A stretch of DNA of 64,000 nucleotides, from the NCBI GenBank assembly GCA_951799445.1, contig OX637288.1, forward strand, positions 47,445,288 through 47,509,287. Direction: 5' to 3'. Of this stretch, positions 25,010 to 36,543 are shown in pieces. Numbering within the stretch: the first letter of the stretch is position 1; each line of letters starts with the position of its first letter. The position numbers and the translations under genes are program-made. This DNA is from Pseudisothecium myosuroides (taxonomy: Eukaryota > Streptophyta > Bryopsida > Hypnales > Lembophyllaceae). Under the pieces are notes generated by a model. That model was not told the origin of the DNA. It ran no database searches and was given only the letters and a program-made list of their open reading frames with translations.

Positions 25010-26640
25010 TAGGTATCTAAAGAAACTTTGGACTACCATGTTGGTGAGCCTCAAAGATTTGCATAATTCAAGAATTAGTGCAAGTTAGAAGCTTTAGCAA
25101 AAGCTAAGGTGGACACCCCCAAATGCAATAGTGACCCTAAATAACCATCTTCACTCTATGTACATCTCCAAAATCAATTCCGTATCTAGGGGAAAGAAAC
25201 TATTTTAGAACCAAACTTTGTTCCCTTGTAACCTTTGCATATGGTATCCAAATGCCATGTTCTTTGGTGCATTGGAACCTCCTTTCAAGTGCCAACAAGA
25301 AAATATGAAAATTTGACCAATCTAATAATACTAAATAGGCATAGAAGCAAAAAAAATGGCGGTTTGGGGGTACCCACCTTACATCTATAGCAAATGTGTG
25401 GAAGTTTGAACAGGTCCTTACTCAAAAGGAAAACCAAAAGGAAAAAAGCAAACTAGTGCTGCAATGCGCTGACTGCACTGCAGGGAACAAACCTTCTCAT
25501 GGCATAACATCTTAATTCTCAATAGCATCCAAAAGTTTCAAAGCAGCAAAAGAATTCCCGATGATCATGTATGGATCGCAATCAGCTTCATCTCACCCCT
25601 CAACACCCTCCAGTAGATCGAGGTAATGGAGGCTCTGTATTCAAGATGAACCTCTCTGTTTATGAGAATAAGACACTCACCTGAAATGGAAATATAGATT
25701 CACACCTTCGCTATTAATTCATCCCCAAAGAAGCTTATCTGAAAAAATAAATATACAAGCTATGGTATCTATTCTGAGAGGCATGAGCGGAAAATTAGAG
25801 GAAAGGTAATCAAGTGGAAGCACGACATTATCTATAAGAGCAAGTGAATGTAGAATATAACATTTTTGAACCCCACCATTCTATGTCCCTTCTTAATTCA
25901 AGGCGGAAGCGTCTGAGGTTAGAGAAGAAAGTGAACTTACTGCAATAGACTACAGCAATATTGTAGACAGAATGATTCTACTGTTAATGGAATGCCACTG
26001 TAGAAGGAACCACTCTAGCAAGGACCACTCTAATAGATTCAAAGATGTTATGGGAAGGACAAGAAAGATTGAGGAGCTTTCTCTTTCCAATTCGGGCATG
26101 GCTCAAGCATCCTATGTGACACACGAAAGTGAACGATGACATGACAATGTAGAAGCAAAGCGTTCTTCTGGTCAATACTGCTAAATTCTGGTCAATAAAA
26201 TGAGGAAAAGTAAGAGACCTTTATTGTTTATTCATTCCATGTGGACTGGGTCCAGTGGAAGTGGTCCACTGTTCAACCTCCCCAGTACTTCACATGTGAC
26301 TTTCGTTGCAAAACTCAAAGAGATTGTTTCATGATATGCAGAGGTTTGAAAATTGTCATTCTCAAACCATATACGATCAAAACCCTGATGAGTCCCTCGC
26401 TGTAATCTAATCAAAAGCAACCTTTTAGGGTATAAACTCTTACCACATCCGAGAACATGCTAATGTACCGAATTCACTCGCAACCTCGCTCTAGGTGCAT
26501 GTGTTTTGAATTTACGTCTGGAATCGACAGAGGTCACAAAAAAAGAAGTGCACCTCTAACCTAATAAGCACACATAAGTTGTTACCACGCAAAGATCAAA
26601 CTCACACTACAGCAAAAGTAGTTAGAGTACTAGACGCGTG
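25010..26640. other. Intergenic region downstream of the TAXIMIN-like gene
   Basis: Moderately complex DNA with no recognised gene. The part next to 26671 probably includes the 3' untranslated region of the minus-strand peptide gene. Confidence 0.35.
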
Positions 26641-26670
26641 TGCTTACTCAGAACCTTGGAAATCTTTCAG

Positions 26671-27133
26671 TCAGCATGGTATTTGCTCGGTGAACCAGGT
26701 GATGACATTGAAAGGGGCTTTGATGAGGCTCACGGCAAACTCCGCGAGAAGCGTGAAGCAAATTATACACGGGCAGCAGATCATGAACGGCGCCCTGCAC
26801 AACATCACAATCGCCAGCAATGAAATTATAGCCAAAAGCAATCCTGACCTAAGAATTTTCTTAACACATTTGAGAATGCGAATTTTGTCAAGATTCTCAT
26901 GAGCTCAAGATTGTGTCCCAAAGAACTCTAGATTCTCTCAGTTCCAAGGGTGCAGAGGAAGCTCCTTCTGAATGTTCTGTAACCACAATGTGGCAAATGA
27001 CTTGCAGAGAAAAGGAGGAGGAAGAACATTACGTGATGATCCATAGCAACACTCCAATCACGGACAGCAGAAAGGCCACCAGCATGAACGGCAAGCCGAT
27101 GAGGAACCCGAGCGGCCTACAATTGTCGCACAT
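26671..27133 (-). CDS. TAX: TAXIMIN-like conserved cysteine-rich peptide, two exons, 74 aa
   Basis: Exon 1 is 27133-27033 and exon 2 is 26794-26671, joined across a 238-bp GT-AG intron (phase 2), giving exactly 75 codons with stop. The N-terminus MCDNCRPLGFLIGLPF matches the TAXIMIN signature (CRPLGF, then a hydrophobic segment ending near residue 33). A cysteine cluster CCPCIIC follows, and the protein ends SLIKAPFNVITWFTEQIPC, close to the family's conserved end (LIKAP, WFT, IPC). Length fits the family's 70-80 residues. An in-frame TGA three codons before the ATG fixes the start. TAXIMINs were described as conserved plant signalling peptides, first from yew cells, and Arabidopsis TAX1 affects lateral-organ separation. 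By analogy it should enter the secretory pathway through its hydrophobic N-terminal half. All key cysteines appear kept, so I call it intact. Confidence 0.9.
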
Positions 27134-27139
27134 CTTGCC

Positions 27140-28440
27140 TCACGCTCAGTTTCTTGTTTCCCCCGCACAGAGTCGGCCACCACACCACTCGTAAGGCCGA
27201 AAGATCGACTAGATCTCCAAGCAAATGCTAATTTCTGCAAGGACGGGATAACACAATTTACAACGACACTACTGTAAACAATTCCCCGTTTAGAAAGCAA
27301 AATGCACACCAAACTCTTACGCTCTACAACAGAATTATCTCCTCAGACACCGCCAACTTTGCTGCTCTATTTGCATACGTCCGACGGCACCTTGATGAGA
27401 CTCCTCACCTTAGCTTAAACTGAAAAACCCACAATTGCGACGCTCATATTTCTCAGTCGCTCTTCCCAATCTCCAATGCTCCGAAACTACAATTCCATGC
27501 CTGCAACACCGTCCACGTTAACGTCGCCAGTTCGGCACTTCAGCGAGGAAAAACAACAGAAACCTCCGACTATCTATCTAACAGTACAGCAAATGAAATC
27601 CACCCTCATTGCACAACCTCGATCGGGCTCCAATATCCGCCAAGCGAAAGCTAGAGTTTAGTCGCCCTTGTGTAATTCCCAGCTAGCGTGAGAAGCTAAG
27701 GGTGATCGGAGGCACTGCAATTGTGGGAATTGAACTTTTAGTCGGGGTGGTGCGGGCGTAGTCAAGCGAGGTGAGGTTCCAAGAAAGCGGGGGAATCAGG
27801 TGAATGGAGAACGGGTCGTTGGCGTGCGCACGGAAAGCAAGTGGAAGTCAGGTGCTAGGAAAGGGCCGCCATAGCCAACCACTCTTCGATTTCGCAGACA
27901 ACGAGTCACCTTCGTCCCGCCCGCCTTCGCAGCACCTTTCAGTTTAAAGTTATCGTCGTAAGTTACCTTAACCCCTAAGGTGGGTACACCCAATATCGCG
28001 CGGTGCCTTAAAGCGCCAGCTATATTAGGCCCCTAAATCGCATGAACATGTATTAAAAGCTGTCAGGGAATGAGAATTGGCGGCTTCAAAATATGTCACG
28101 TTCATTGCAAGTGTGTACAAATCTTAATAAAGTACTTTAGTAGCAGCGTTCAGGTGACAGCTAATGGATTATACACTCATAAATAAGAAAATTAGATGCA
28201 TAAGTCGAGTCATTTTCTAACTCCTTTAATATGGTTTCAAAAGACTTATCCAACAATTATATAACCTACTGAACATTATTTTGAAGCGCAAATGGCACTC
28301 TTCATTAAACAGATGTAAACTATTTAAAGATGAGTTGGCAGCGATTTTAGTTTCAAGGAATAAATGTGCGATTCTCAAGAAGCATTCAGTAATACAGTAG
28401 AGGTGATGTTTAAGCAAATTAGGGCATGGAATAACATTCA
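27140..28440. other. Upstream region of the TAXIMIN-like gene
   Basis: More balanced base composition up to about 28000, consistent with promoter and 5' untranslated sequence of the minus-strand gene. From 28000 to 28500 the sequence is AT-rich and leads into the pogo-type element. No additional gene is supported. Confidence 0.35.
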
Positions 28441-28518
28441 ACTTGGTGTGTCACAGCATGCACTAGTTGCATACATCTTTTCTCGGTTTTACAGTAGCTC
28501 CCAGCTTAAACATCTGAG

Positions 28519-31024
28519 ATGGAAGAAGAACAGGATATGATGAATATAGAGAAGCATGACTTGTTGTTGAAAGGAAAGGGTAGAGGTGAAGATGACGAGA
28601 TTCAGTTTCTTGGGCGACGTTGCATCTCACAACCTAAAGCAGCAGTAGGAGGGATAGATTTAGTGGCAGCCATCAAAGAAAGAGATGCAATAGACAAGGT
28701 ACATGAACTGCAAGTATTGTGGGCAAAATCTGCTCAACATGGAATAGGAGACATGTCATTGTTTCGGACATTTGGAGAAGGACAAAGCAATGTAGAAGTT
28801 CTTCCAAAGATCGAGCGTCCAAGTACAATCAATCGCCCACCACTGCACCCTAGCAGCAGCATGGACACCAAGATGGAGCAGAGAAATGATGGTCACTTAC
28901 AGATGGCCGTAATTTCAGAAGAACGAATGCAACTCCGACCACAAGAGAAAAAGACACAACCTCTCAAATTGTGGCAACTACAAGACAAACAAGTCATGGA
29001 CCAGCCAAGAGGAGACAAAGGAGGAACTTCAAACAAAGAAGCCAACAACTTGCCAATAGTAGAGGACTCTGGACAGCAGGCAAGCTTAAGAGGTATGGCT
29101 CCTCTTTCTAAAGCCCAAAAGAAGAAGTTGAAGAAGAATGGCAACTGGACCAACTCTCAATTGAAGGCAGCATTAAGAGCGGTAGAGAGAGGAGCTAATG
29201 TCTGTTCAGTTGCTGAATATTATGGCATTCCTAGAACCAGCTTCAGAGGTCATCTGTATGGTAGAACCCTCAGTAGAAAACGAGGTCAAGAAACAGTATT
29301 TTCCTTTGCTGAGGAGGAAGAACTAGTGAAGTACTTAGTGGACATGGCCAGTAGAGGGTTCCCAATCATTTGGCTGACACTAAGAATAAGAGTCTCTACC
29401 ATGATACAACATCGTGACACCCCTTTCAAGGATGGCATACCTGGTAATGGCTGGGTTAGGTGGTTCAAAAACAGGCATCCCAATATTTCACTCCGAAAAG
29501 CACAACCTCTAGAGTTGGCCAGAGCCAAGGGGTTATGTCCAAGTAATGTAGCCACTTTCTACAATAACTTAGAGGTCCTCTACGAAAAAAACAAGTATGA
29601 GGGTAGCCACATTTGGAATGCCGACGAAAGTGGAATACAAGCAGGCAGGAGTGGAGGAGCAAGAGTATTAGCAACGACGGGTGTACGAAATGTTCATATC
29701 ATCACACCTAACGAACGCGAGCATCTGACATCACTCTCTTGTATCAACGCAGCAGGTGACAGTATCCCTAACTACTATGTTTTTAAAGGAAAACAATATC
29801 AAAATGCACACATTGTGAAATGTGAACCTGGAGCAGGGATGGGCATGCAAGAAAACGCTTGGATGACAACTTTCTTATTTGATGAATGATTGGATCACTT
29901 TGTTCGAAACTTACAAGAGAGAGGGGGGTCTCACCCACAAATCGTCATCTACTTATAGTGGACGGTCACAATTCTCATGTAACAATTCAAGTTCAATAGA
30001 GAAATGTCAATCTATGGGTATAGATCTCCTCACTCTTCCCTCTCACACGTCACATGAGCTACAGCCCTTAGATGTGAGTGTTTTCAATAGCTTCAAATTG
30101 GCTTTCCGCATCTCCTGAGACATCTGGACTACACACAACAGAGGAGGAAAAGTGACAAAGATACTTCTAGCAGAATGGGTTTGCAACTCTCTCAGAAGAG
30201 TACTAACCTCTAGCAACATTCAGAGTGGATTTCGAGTCACTGGGATTTTCCTTCTAAACCCTCATGCTATGGATAGTAAATTTGGGCCATCCAAACTCCT
30301 CATAGAAGAAGTAGATGACGCTGACGAATTTTGAGGGCTATGAAGAACTCATGGATGAAGTTCTACAAGAAGATCAACCTACTATGGAGGAACCGCTCTC
30401 TATAGACTATGAGGGTGCAGCTGCAGTTCCTAACCATGCCAGTGGGGTTGGCCAAAGCGACCAGCAATCAAGCCAGAAATTCAGCCCCACTGAAATGGAT
30501 AGGAACATTGAAGTGTCAAGACGTCCAACACAAGGACAGAGAATTCAACCATACATAGATTATTCCAAGTCATTATTACTAACAGATGACAACCATATCC
30601 AATTGCTAAGGGATTTACAGGAGAAACGGGAGGCTGCAGCAAGGGACTTGCAGACAAAAAGGCTGGAGGTAGAAGCAAAGAGAAAGGAAAAGGAGGAATT
30701 AAAGAGAAAATGGTAGCTGAGCAAAAGGAGAAAAATGAAGAAAGGGCCAATGAAAAAAGGCTGAAGGCTTACTATGATCAGCAAAAACAACAGGGATGGG
30801 GAAATGATCTTCACAAGCTCCTGCACAATCCAAGGACTCTTCCAACACGCATGTACAACGCTCCTTTCTGTGGTAACGTTCCTTCCCCTTGCATTTGGAA
30901 TCAAAGAGTGGCAGCCTTGAGATTAAAATTCAAACGAGAAGGGAAGAACCCAAGAGCAGTCATTCCATGCAGAACATTACCTTGGGCTAAGCACATGTAC
31001 TCCAACAACTCACCCATTGAGTAG
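28519..31024 (+). pseudogene. Decayed pogo/Tigger-type (Tc1/mariner superfamily) transposase
   Basis: The first ORF (28519-29889) has a variable 200-residue N-terminus, a psq-type helix-turn-helix (NWTNSQLKAALRAVERGAN), a CENP-B-type DNA-binding part (GWVRWFKNRHPNISLRKAQP) and the first catalytic Asp in IWNADESGI. A TGA at 29887-29889 interrupts the frame. The same frame continues LDHFVRNLQERGG, then a shift near 29930 leads to LLIVDGHNSH with the second Asp. Another shift leads to GIDLLTLPSHTSHELQPLDV with the third Asp (30020-30075). A TGA at 30116 and further shifts near 30310 and 30710 break a coiled-coil Lys/Glu-rich tail ending at 31024. All three Asp remain visible, but at least six lesions make this inactive. 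Terminal repeats were not found by eye. Confidence 0.85.
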
Positions 31025-31029
31025 AAGGC

Positions 31030-33560
31030 TCCTTCTCTTGGCAGTGCTTCTGCTATGACCGCTCCCAATGCTGCTGAAGCCACTACAGACAACTCTGGTA
31101 CTATTCCTATCTGCCCCTACTGTAAAATCTTCTGCTCCACTTTTGCTCCCTTGCCAGCTTGTAAGTACAACGCCAACATGACGATTTTTCTCTCAGCTAG
31201 CATCTGCAAGCACTGTCTATGCAGCTAGTAGGAACTATGTAAACTGTGAATATTTGGTCTTTACAAGGCTTGTAAGGTTAGTAGATGTGCTCATTGTACA
31301 AATATGTATGTTACTCTTGTCCTTTGATTTGCACGTTTTGAACTGAAATCCGCACGTTCTAAACTGAAATTCGCATGTTTTGCACAATTGCACGTTTTGG
31401 ACTGAAATTTGCTCGTTTCAGTCATCTGCCTTTGGCTTGCTGTCGCTTCTTCCCTTACTCCTGCAATTTGCAATTACATGATGTATTTAAAAAATCCTAA
31501 TGGAAGAACGAAACACAAACTTCTAATAGCATCAATTCACATTGTCTACATTGTCTATGTTTTGCTAAAAACTATTGAGAGGGAGGTGCAGAAACATACT
31601 AATCTTATAACTTGGGATTTCTACAATACTTAGGTTTGACATCAGTGTGTCCAACTTCCGTCACTAAGGGCTGTTCAGTCTCCTTCACCTGTCAAATGAA
31701 ATAACAGAACACATATTAGCTTTCAATTTGTTTCTGACCAGCAAGACATATCCCAACAAAAATCAAGTGACACCAAGAATACGTAGTTCCACAAAGCCAA
31801 CGCCGATCTCCTAGTTATCCTCCTGTTTGATCCTTACATATAAAATATGGTTGAAAGATCTACATAAAGGCAAGATTCCATAGAGCATTAGAATTTGACT
31901 ACTGAGTTGACAGTATTCTTCAGTGGTGAGCGCTGTAACTTACTAGAGACCAAATAGAATCAACCTTGGCAATCAATAAGGCGTAGGACAGTTGTAGCCT
32001 TCTATGTTTAGGTCGACCTTGGAGGTACCTGGATCCACAGGGATGATGTCAGATCACAAAGCACCAGCATGTAAATTTTCAGCCCTTCCTATCTTGATGC
32101 ATAAGGAATTCGTGTATAACACCTTGGTACTATTCATACTGTTCATATACCCTCAGTGTGCATGTATCGATGTCCAACAATGGAAAACAAATGAGTAAAC
32201 ACACCACGTGACCATAAAATCAAGCAACTGTGAAAAATCGTACCCGTCAAAATGCACCTTCCATCTTTTCGGGGTCAACAATGCACAGCACAGCTAATGT
32301 AAACTTCAGGGCCATGCGATGGCAGGCCATGGCGCACTAGGCTCTGCAGACGGCTCGAAGCTCCAGAAATGCCTTCTACGAGAGCCGATAGTCTCCAGTG
32401 TTTGGCTCTGGGGAACAAAGTTCCTTTATAATTGGTATGCCAGGTAGTGGAGTACCACTCGATGGATAATATTGTATTGATTGTGTAGCAGGCTCAGTTC
32501 CTCGCAAAGCAAGGACTGTTGCTGCCTATTTCTCTTGCTCTTCTCGATCCTTGAGTAGTAGTTTCGCACTGCCACATTTAGTTCAGCACGTCAAATGAAG
32601 CCCAGAAAGTTACTCGGTCAGAACAAGGAATAAATTAGCCTTCACTTGCCTTGTATATGAGCCTGCGTAGTGTTTGCATTCAGTGCGCATAGGACAAGCG
32701 TTGCAGTTGGATTTACTTTTGGTGCAAAATACCTGCTACAGACATAAAGTGAAGAGGTAAATTCTCAGGAGGCTGATGTGGTACTTCATGTAAGCTCTTA
32801 CGTGACACTTGAATTTGTCTTTCAAAAACAGTTACAACTTGGATTCTATGAGCTAGGTTGGATATATTTCATCTTCCCAAAGGTGATCATTTGATAGTGG
32901 AGCTCGTATCTGCACCCCTCATACATATGCCAGGAATCCGTCAGCAATTTCTCATTACGAACTCATAATTAGTGCATATTACTATACTTCCCAACATCAC
33001 CATCTCTACCTATGCTAGTTTTCACGAGAGAAAAACTGGGTCATGATTGCTCACAGAGTCTTCCAATCTAGAGTGCACAGCCGCGGCCATAAGGCCTTAT
33101 TCGTTAAATTGAGACAAAATGGTCATTTTGAGACTTTGAAACGAAGGGTGCCAAGCTCCATTGCCTTAGTAGAGTTCGACCCAAAGATAAATAGAGCACG
33201 TCCAGAACCAAGGACAAAAGTTTTCAAGTGCATTTCCATTTCAGATTTGGAAAGAGCGAGCATGAATGCATGAACAGATAAAAACAAGATAAGAAATCCT
33301 TCACACTACGTGCCACGTACTCTACAAATAGAAAAGCAAGTGAATTTACAGTCAATAACCTCAACAGTTCAAGTACAAAAAGAGTGTGTAACTCTTGCTC
33401 ACAAAGTCATGTGAACTCAATGAATTATAAATGCTGAATTCCTAAGATCCTTGTAGAAACGAAGAGGCTTACTGTACATGAAGCACTCTGCTTTTCTAAG
33501 TCATATTTTTCGTATGTTTTTATTTACCATGCTATTTATAGTAAGGGAGACTCCGAAGCC
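31030..33560. other. Region between pogo remnant and the palindrome-rich locus
   Basis: A few short repeats are visible, such as 'tgcacgttttgaactgaaatccgcacgttctaaactgaaatt' words at 31330-31410 (four copies of a motif of about 20 bp). No gene is recognised. Confidence 0.35.
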
Positions 33561-33973
33561 AAGGGCTTTAGAAACTGTTCACTGTTGCCTAAGTTTCGCT
33601 ATTCGCTTTACAGTTGCTTTTGGCTGCCTCCAATGCTTTCTGCTTATCGCGGGCTCTGAAGATATCCTTGCGTCGAGATGGATATTGCGCATACCGATAG
33701 TTCGGCAAACCTCCGAAGTCCGCACTGTGAGACACACTGTCCTTAGACTTCCTCTTGCCAGTGCGTCCAGAAACCTCGGAGGTCGAAGCAGATTTAATCC
33801 CTCGAGGAGGCGGCCTCGGCAGCGTACTATCCACATTGTTTATATACAAACGTCCAGATCCGGTTGACTTTGAGTCCAAAGATCGTCGATGGTCTCGAAG
33901 ATACCTCTGACTATGAATACTGTCGGCAGAGGGCAACCGCCTCACGCCCACGGACAACGAAGCGCGAGACTCA

Positions 33974-33994
33974 TTATCCTCGGCGCGAGGAAAC
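33974..33994. repeat. 21-bp palindrome, exonic copy
   Basis: TTATCCTCG GCG CGAGGAAAC: right arm mutated. On the minus strand it encodes PRAED in the disordered protein. Confidence 0.7.
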
Positions 33995-34105
33995 CGAGGC
34001 GATGCCAACGGACCGAGATGCGCCGACCTGCGCTGCCTCCCTAAGGCAGACACTGCCTCCCTGCCACTCATATAAATGGCCCGACGTGCGGTTTTAGCCG
34101 GGACA

Positions 34106-34126
34106 TCATCTTCGAGACGAGGATCA
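34106..34126. repeat. 21-bp palindrome, exonic copy
   Basis: TCATCTTCG AGA CGAGGATCA: core ATCTTCG/CGAGGAT kept. Encodes PRLED on the minus strand. Confidence 0.7.
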
Positions 34127-34931
34127 GCAACATGCGTGCGAAGGGGGAGATCCAGTTTCCGGTTCGTTCCCGGTTCCACCCGCGGCGTGGGCGAAAAAGA
34201 GCCTCCTCAAGCCGAAGAGACTCGTTTCAGCGGGGACGGTGAGCAAATTGGAGTGTGAGGCGGTTCTTGACTCGGGGGGCTATCCACGACGCCGTCCTCT
34301 ACATTGCCTTTTGAGAAATCGACGGCCATGGAGGCAGCGTCATCAGCGGTGCGCATCAAGTACGGTCCCGTATCTACAGACGGCCTGGTACTCCCCTTCG
34401 TAGATTTGAAGGTCACAGAAAGAGATTTCACCAATCCGGAAAGCAAGCTCCTTGTCAATCTTTGCCTTTCTGGTGGCTCAACAACAAGATCCCCTCCAAC
34501 CTGCAGGAAAAAAACCTTAAGGACTCACGTAGGAATAGTCATCTATTAAAGGACAACGGAATGCAGTACAAACGCGAAGATAAGAAGCAGAGAAAACCGA
34601 CGTGAGAATTTCAGAAGCACACGACAAGAATTATGATTTCAACTTCGAGCTTCATATATTATTTACAAATGAACAATATACACATTGAGTACCAAAAAAA
34701 TAAAATCCCAGTCCAAGCGTGCGCCCACGACAAAATCTAGGTCCTATCTCGGACTCTCTCTATGACTACATTCATGCTGGGCAACTTGAATCGCGAGCCC
34801 AGGTTCTTCGCCGACTCTTGCATTCCTGCCAATATATGCCTAACGCTAAGGTCCGACGCTGTAAGCAACCTCGAGCCTATCCGGTGGGAATCCACGTACG
34901 CACGCAACTGCCCCTTCTGATACTCTGAATC

Positions 34932-35695
34932 TCAGCGCCGGAGCCAGGGAAGGAGTTTTGTCATGAGGTAGTCATCCTCCCGCTGGTCGTGATTCCAGGT
35001 CTTCAGGAAAATCGCGTTCTCGGTCTCATTACAAACACTCTTCTCTGGTGTATCGTCTATGAGAAGGGTGTTATCCCTCGTGAACGTCGTCCCCTCCCCA
35101 CGCCCATCAAAGAACTGCTCTGAGAGCACCTTCAACATGACTTGCTTGTGGCCCGCGGAGAGGAACTTTACACGAGACAACTCAATCCTCCTGCAATGTT
35201 CTTGCCCTAAGATATTGTAAGGGATTTTTGAACCCCTAAATATGTGGTCTGCGATGGGTTCCGCATTCGATTTGACCATCGAAGTCCACACCACGACCCT
35301 ACTAGCGATCCGAAACACGTGTTGCAGGAATTCCTGCACGTGTGGCCGAGCGAATACCCCTTTGGGCCCAATTATTGTGGGAACTTCGTGGCACAGAACA
35401 TTGTCTTCCATCTGATAGTGCTTCGATTTGAAGCTCTTGCCTTTGTGAACGGTATGACAGAGGACGCCGTTCAAGTTGAAGACAATGTTCATCCACTTTC
35501 GTGGGCGATCAGGCACTACAGGCGGGACACTCCGCGGCACGACCTCTCTCCGCTCCTCCGACCCTACCTGCTAAAAGCAAGACAACATAGAAATGGAGTT
35601 ACCTGTTTGAATGCAGAATCAGGCGAGCCAAACAACGGGTACGAGCATTGAATTCCACTAATCGATGGCTTGCTCCCGTTAGAAATCGTTTTCAT
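34932..35695 (-). CDS. FCP1/SCP-like (HAD) protein with altered nucleophile motif, probably catalytically dead
   Basis: The main exon (35567-34932) carries the FCP1-homology fold. Motif I reads MNIVFNLNGVLC, where active relatives have D-x-D-x-(T/V). Here the nucleophilic Asp is Asn (AAC), and the second Asp is also Asn, as in some plant relatives that read DLNG or DVNG. VVVWTSMVKSN (about 35290) matches the conserved VVVWT segment with Ser and Lys, and LLIDDTPEKS (about 35060) is the acidic motif III. The protein ends LMTKLLPWLRR, a normal end for this domain. A preceding exon probably runs from an ATG at 35695 to a donor at 35603 in matching phase. However, the implied intron would be only 35 nt, so the 5' structure is uncertain. 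SCP-type enzymes act on phospho-Ser/Thr in nuclear proteins. This copy may only bind. Confidence 0.65.
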
Positions 35696-35739
35696 TGCCA
35701 GTGCGTTGTGCAAACTTTTAAGAGTTGTGGGCTGAGAAA

Positions 35740-36035
35740 ACAAAACATGGACAAAAGAATACAATTAGATGGAGATGTATGAAATCGCAAAACGTGTATT
35801 ATATTTACAAGGAGGACACAATACATCCGCAAAATGGCGCTCTCACATCAAGGGAAATAAAATTACATGCGAAGTCTACACTACACTATTCTACGCCAAT
35901 CGCAGTCAGACAGTGTCCGTCAGCGTTGCACAATCAAGGGGTGATCTCGCCCTCCTGCCAAGCAGATTGAACACAAATAAGTGTTGCATTTCTAGGACGA
36001 AAGTGGCAAGGACAGGCCACATTGGATTTCACGGA
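35740..36035. other. Spacer between FCP1-like and ParB/methyltransferase-like genes
   Basis: Short intergenic or intronic interval with a possible acceptor for the FCP1-like gene near 35739 (minus strand, tgttttctcag). No other feature supported. Confidence 0.35.
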
Positions 36036-36343
36036 CTCAAACGATGTCATACGGGTTTGTAGAGGGTACCTCTACTGTTTTCTCCTGCTGTCGCCCTTCA
36101 CCTTCCGCTGGAGTATCCTGAGTAGCGTGTCCCTCTACCTCCTCCGGTACATTGTCCTCTAAGTGCATCTCTTCATCTCCGTAGTCCAATAACTGCTCCT
36201 CCACATTATTGTGAGGAACCGTGACGTCACTGTTTGGCGCGGACGTTGGACAATGGGGTAGATTTTCATGTGCAGGACTGGCCTCCACTCCCGCCAAAGG
36301 AGCACTGCGGGACGTTTCTGGAGGTGCACCAGAGGGCAGGGAT

Positions 36344-36364
36344 TTATCTTCGCCCCGAGGATGA
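36344..36364. repeat. 21-bp palindrome, exonic copy
   Basis: TTATCTTCG CCC CGAGGATGA. Encodes HPRGEDK in the tail of the ParB/methyltransferase-like protein. Confidence 0.8.
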
Positions 36365-36522
36365 ACCCTTCGCCCTGATCTTGGTGCCTTGGCAGGAGGC
36401 ACGGCACGAGTCCCTGGGACAACAACATCCACTGCCATCTGAGCTTCAGGCTCCAATCTCTGTAGTTGGGAGGCACGGTAGAGGCAACGCAGTCCTCGGT
36501 GGGGAGAAGGTCCTTTGCGGCC

Positions 36523-36543
36523 GTATCCTCGCCTCGAGGATCC
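36523..36543. repeat. 21-bp palindrome, exonic copy
   Basis: GTATCCTCG CCT CGAGGATCC. Encodes DPRGEDT in the same protein, 60 codons before the 36344 copy. Confidence 0.8.

Larger units (their letters stand above)
33589..34500 (-). pseudogene. Disordered Ser/Arg-rich protein of the palindrome-bearing locus
   Basis: An acceptor (tttttttcctgcag, read on the minus strand) precedes an exon starting at 34500. It is open to 33589 apart from one TGA at 34207-34209. Both sides are in the same frame: ...SPLKRVSSA, stop, GGSFSPTPRVEPG.... The product is low-complexity and rich in Ser, Arg and Pro, and has no recognised domain. Two copies of the 21-bp palindrome lie in frame, encoding DPRLEDD (34106-34126) and FPRAEDN (33974-33994). 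The upstream exon is not identified. It may be a downstream part of the FCP1-like gene or a separate gene. Confidence 0.5.
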
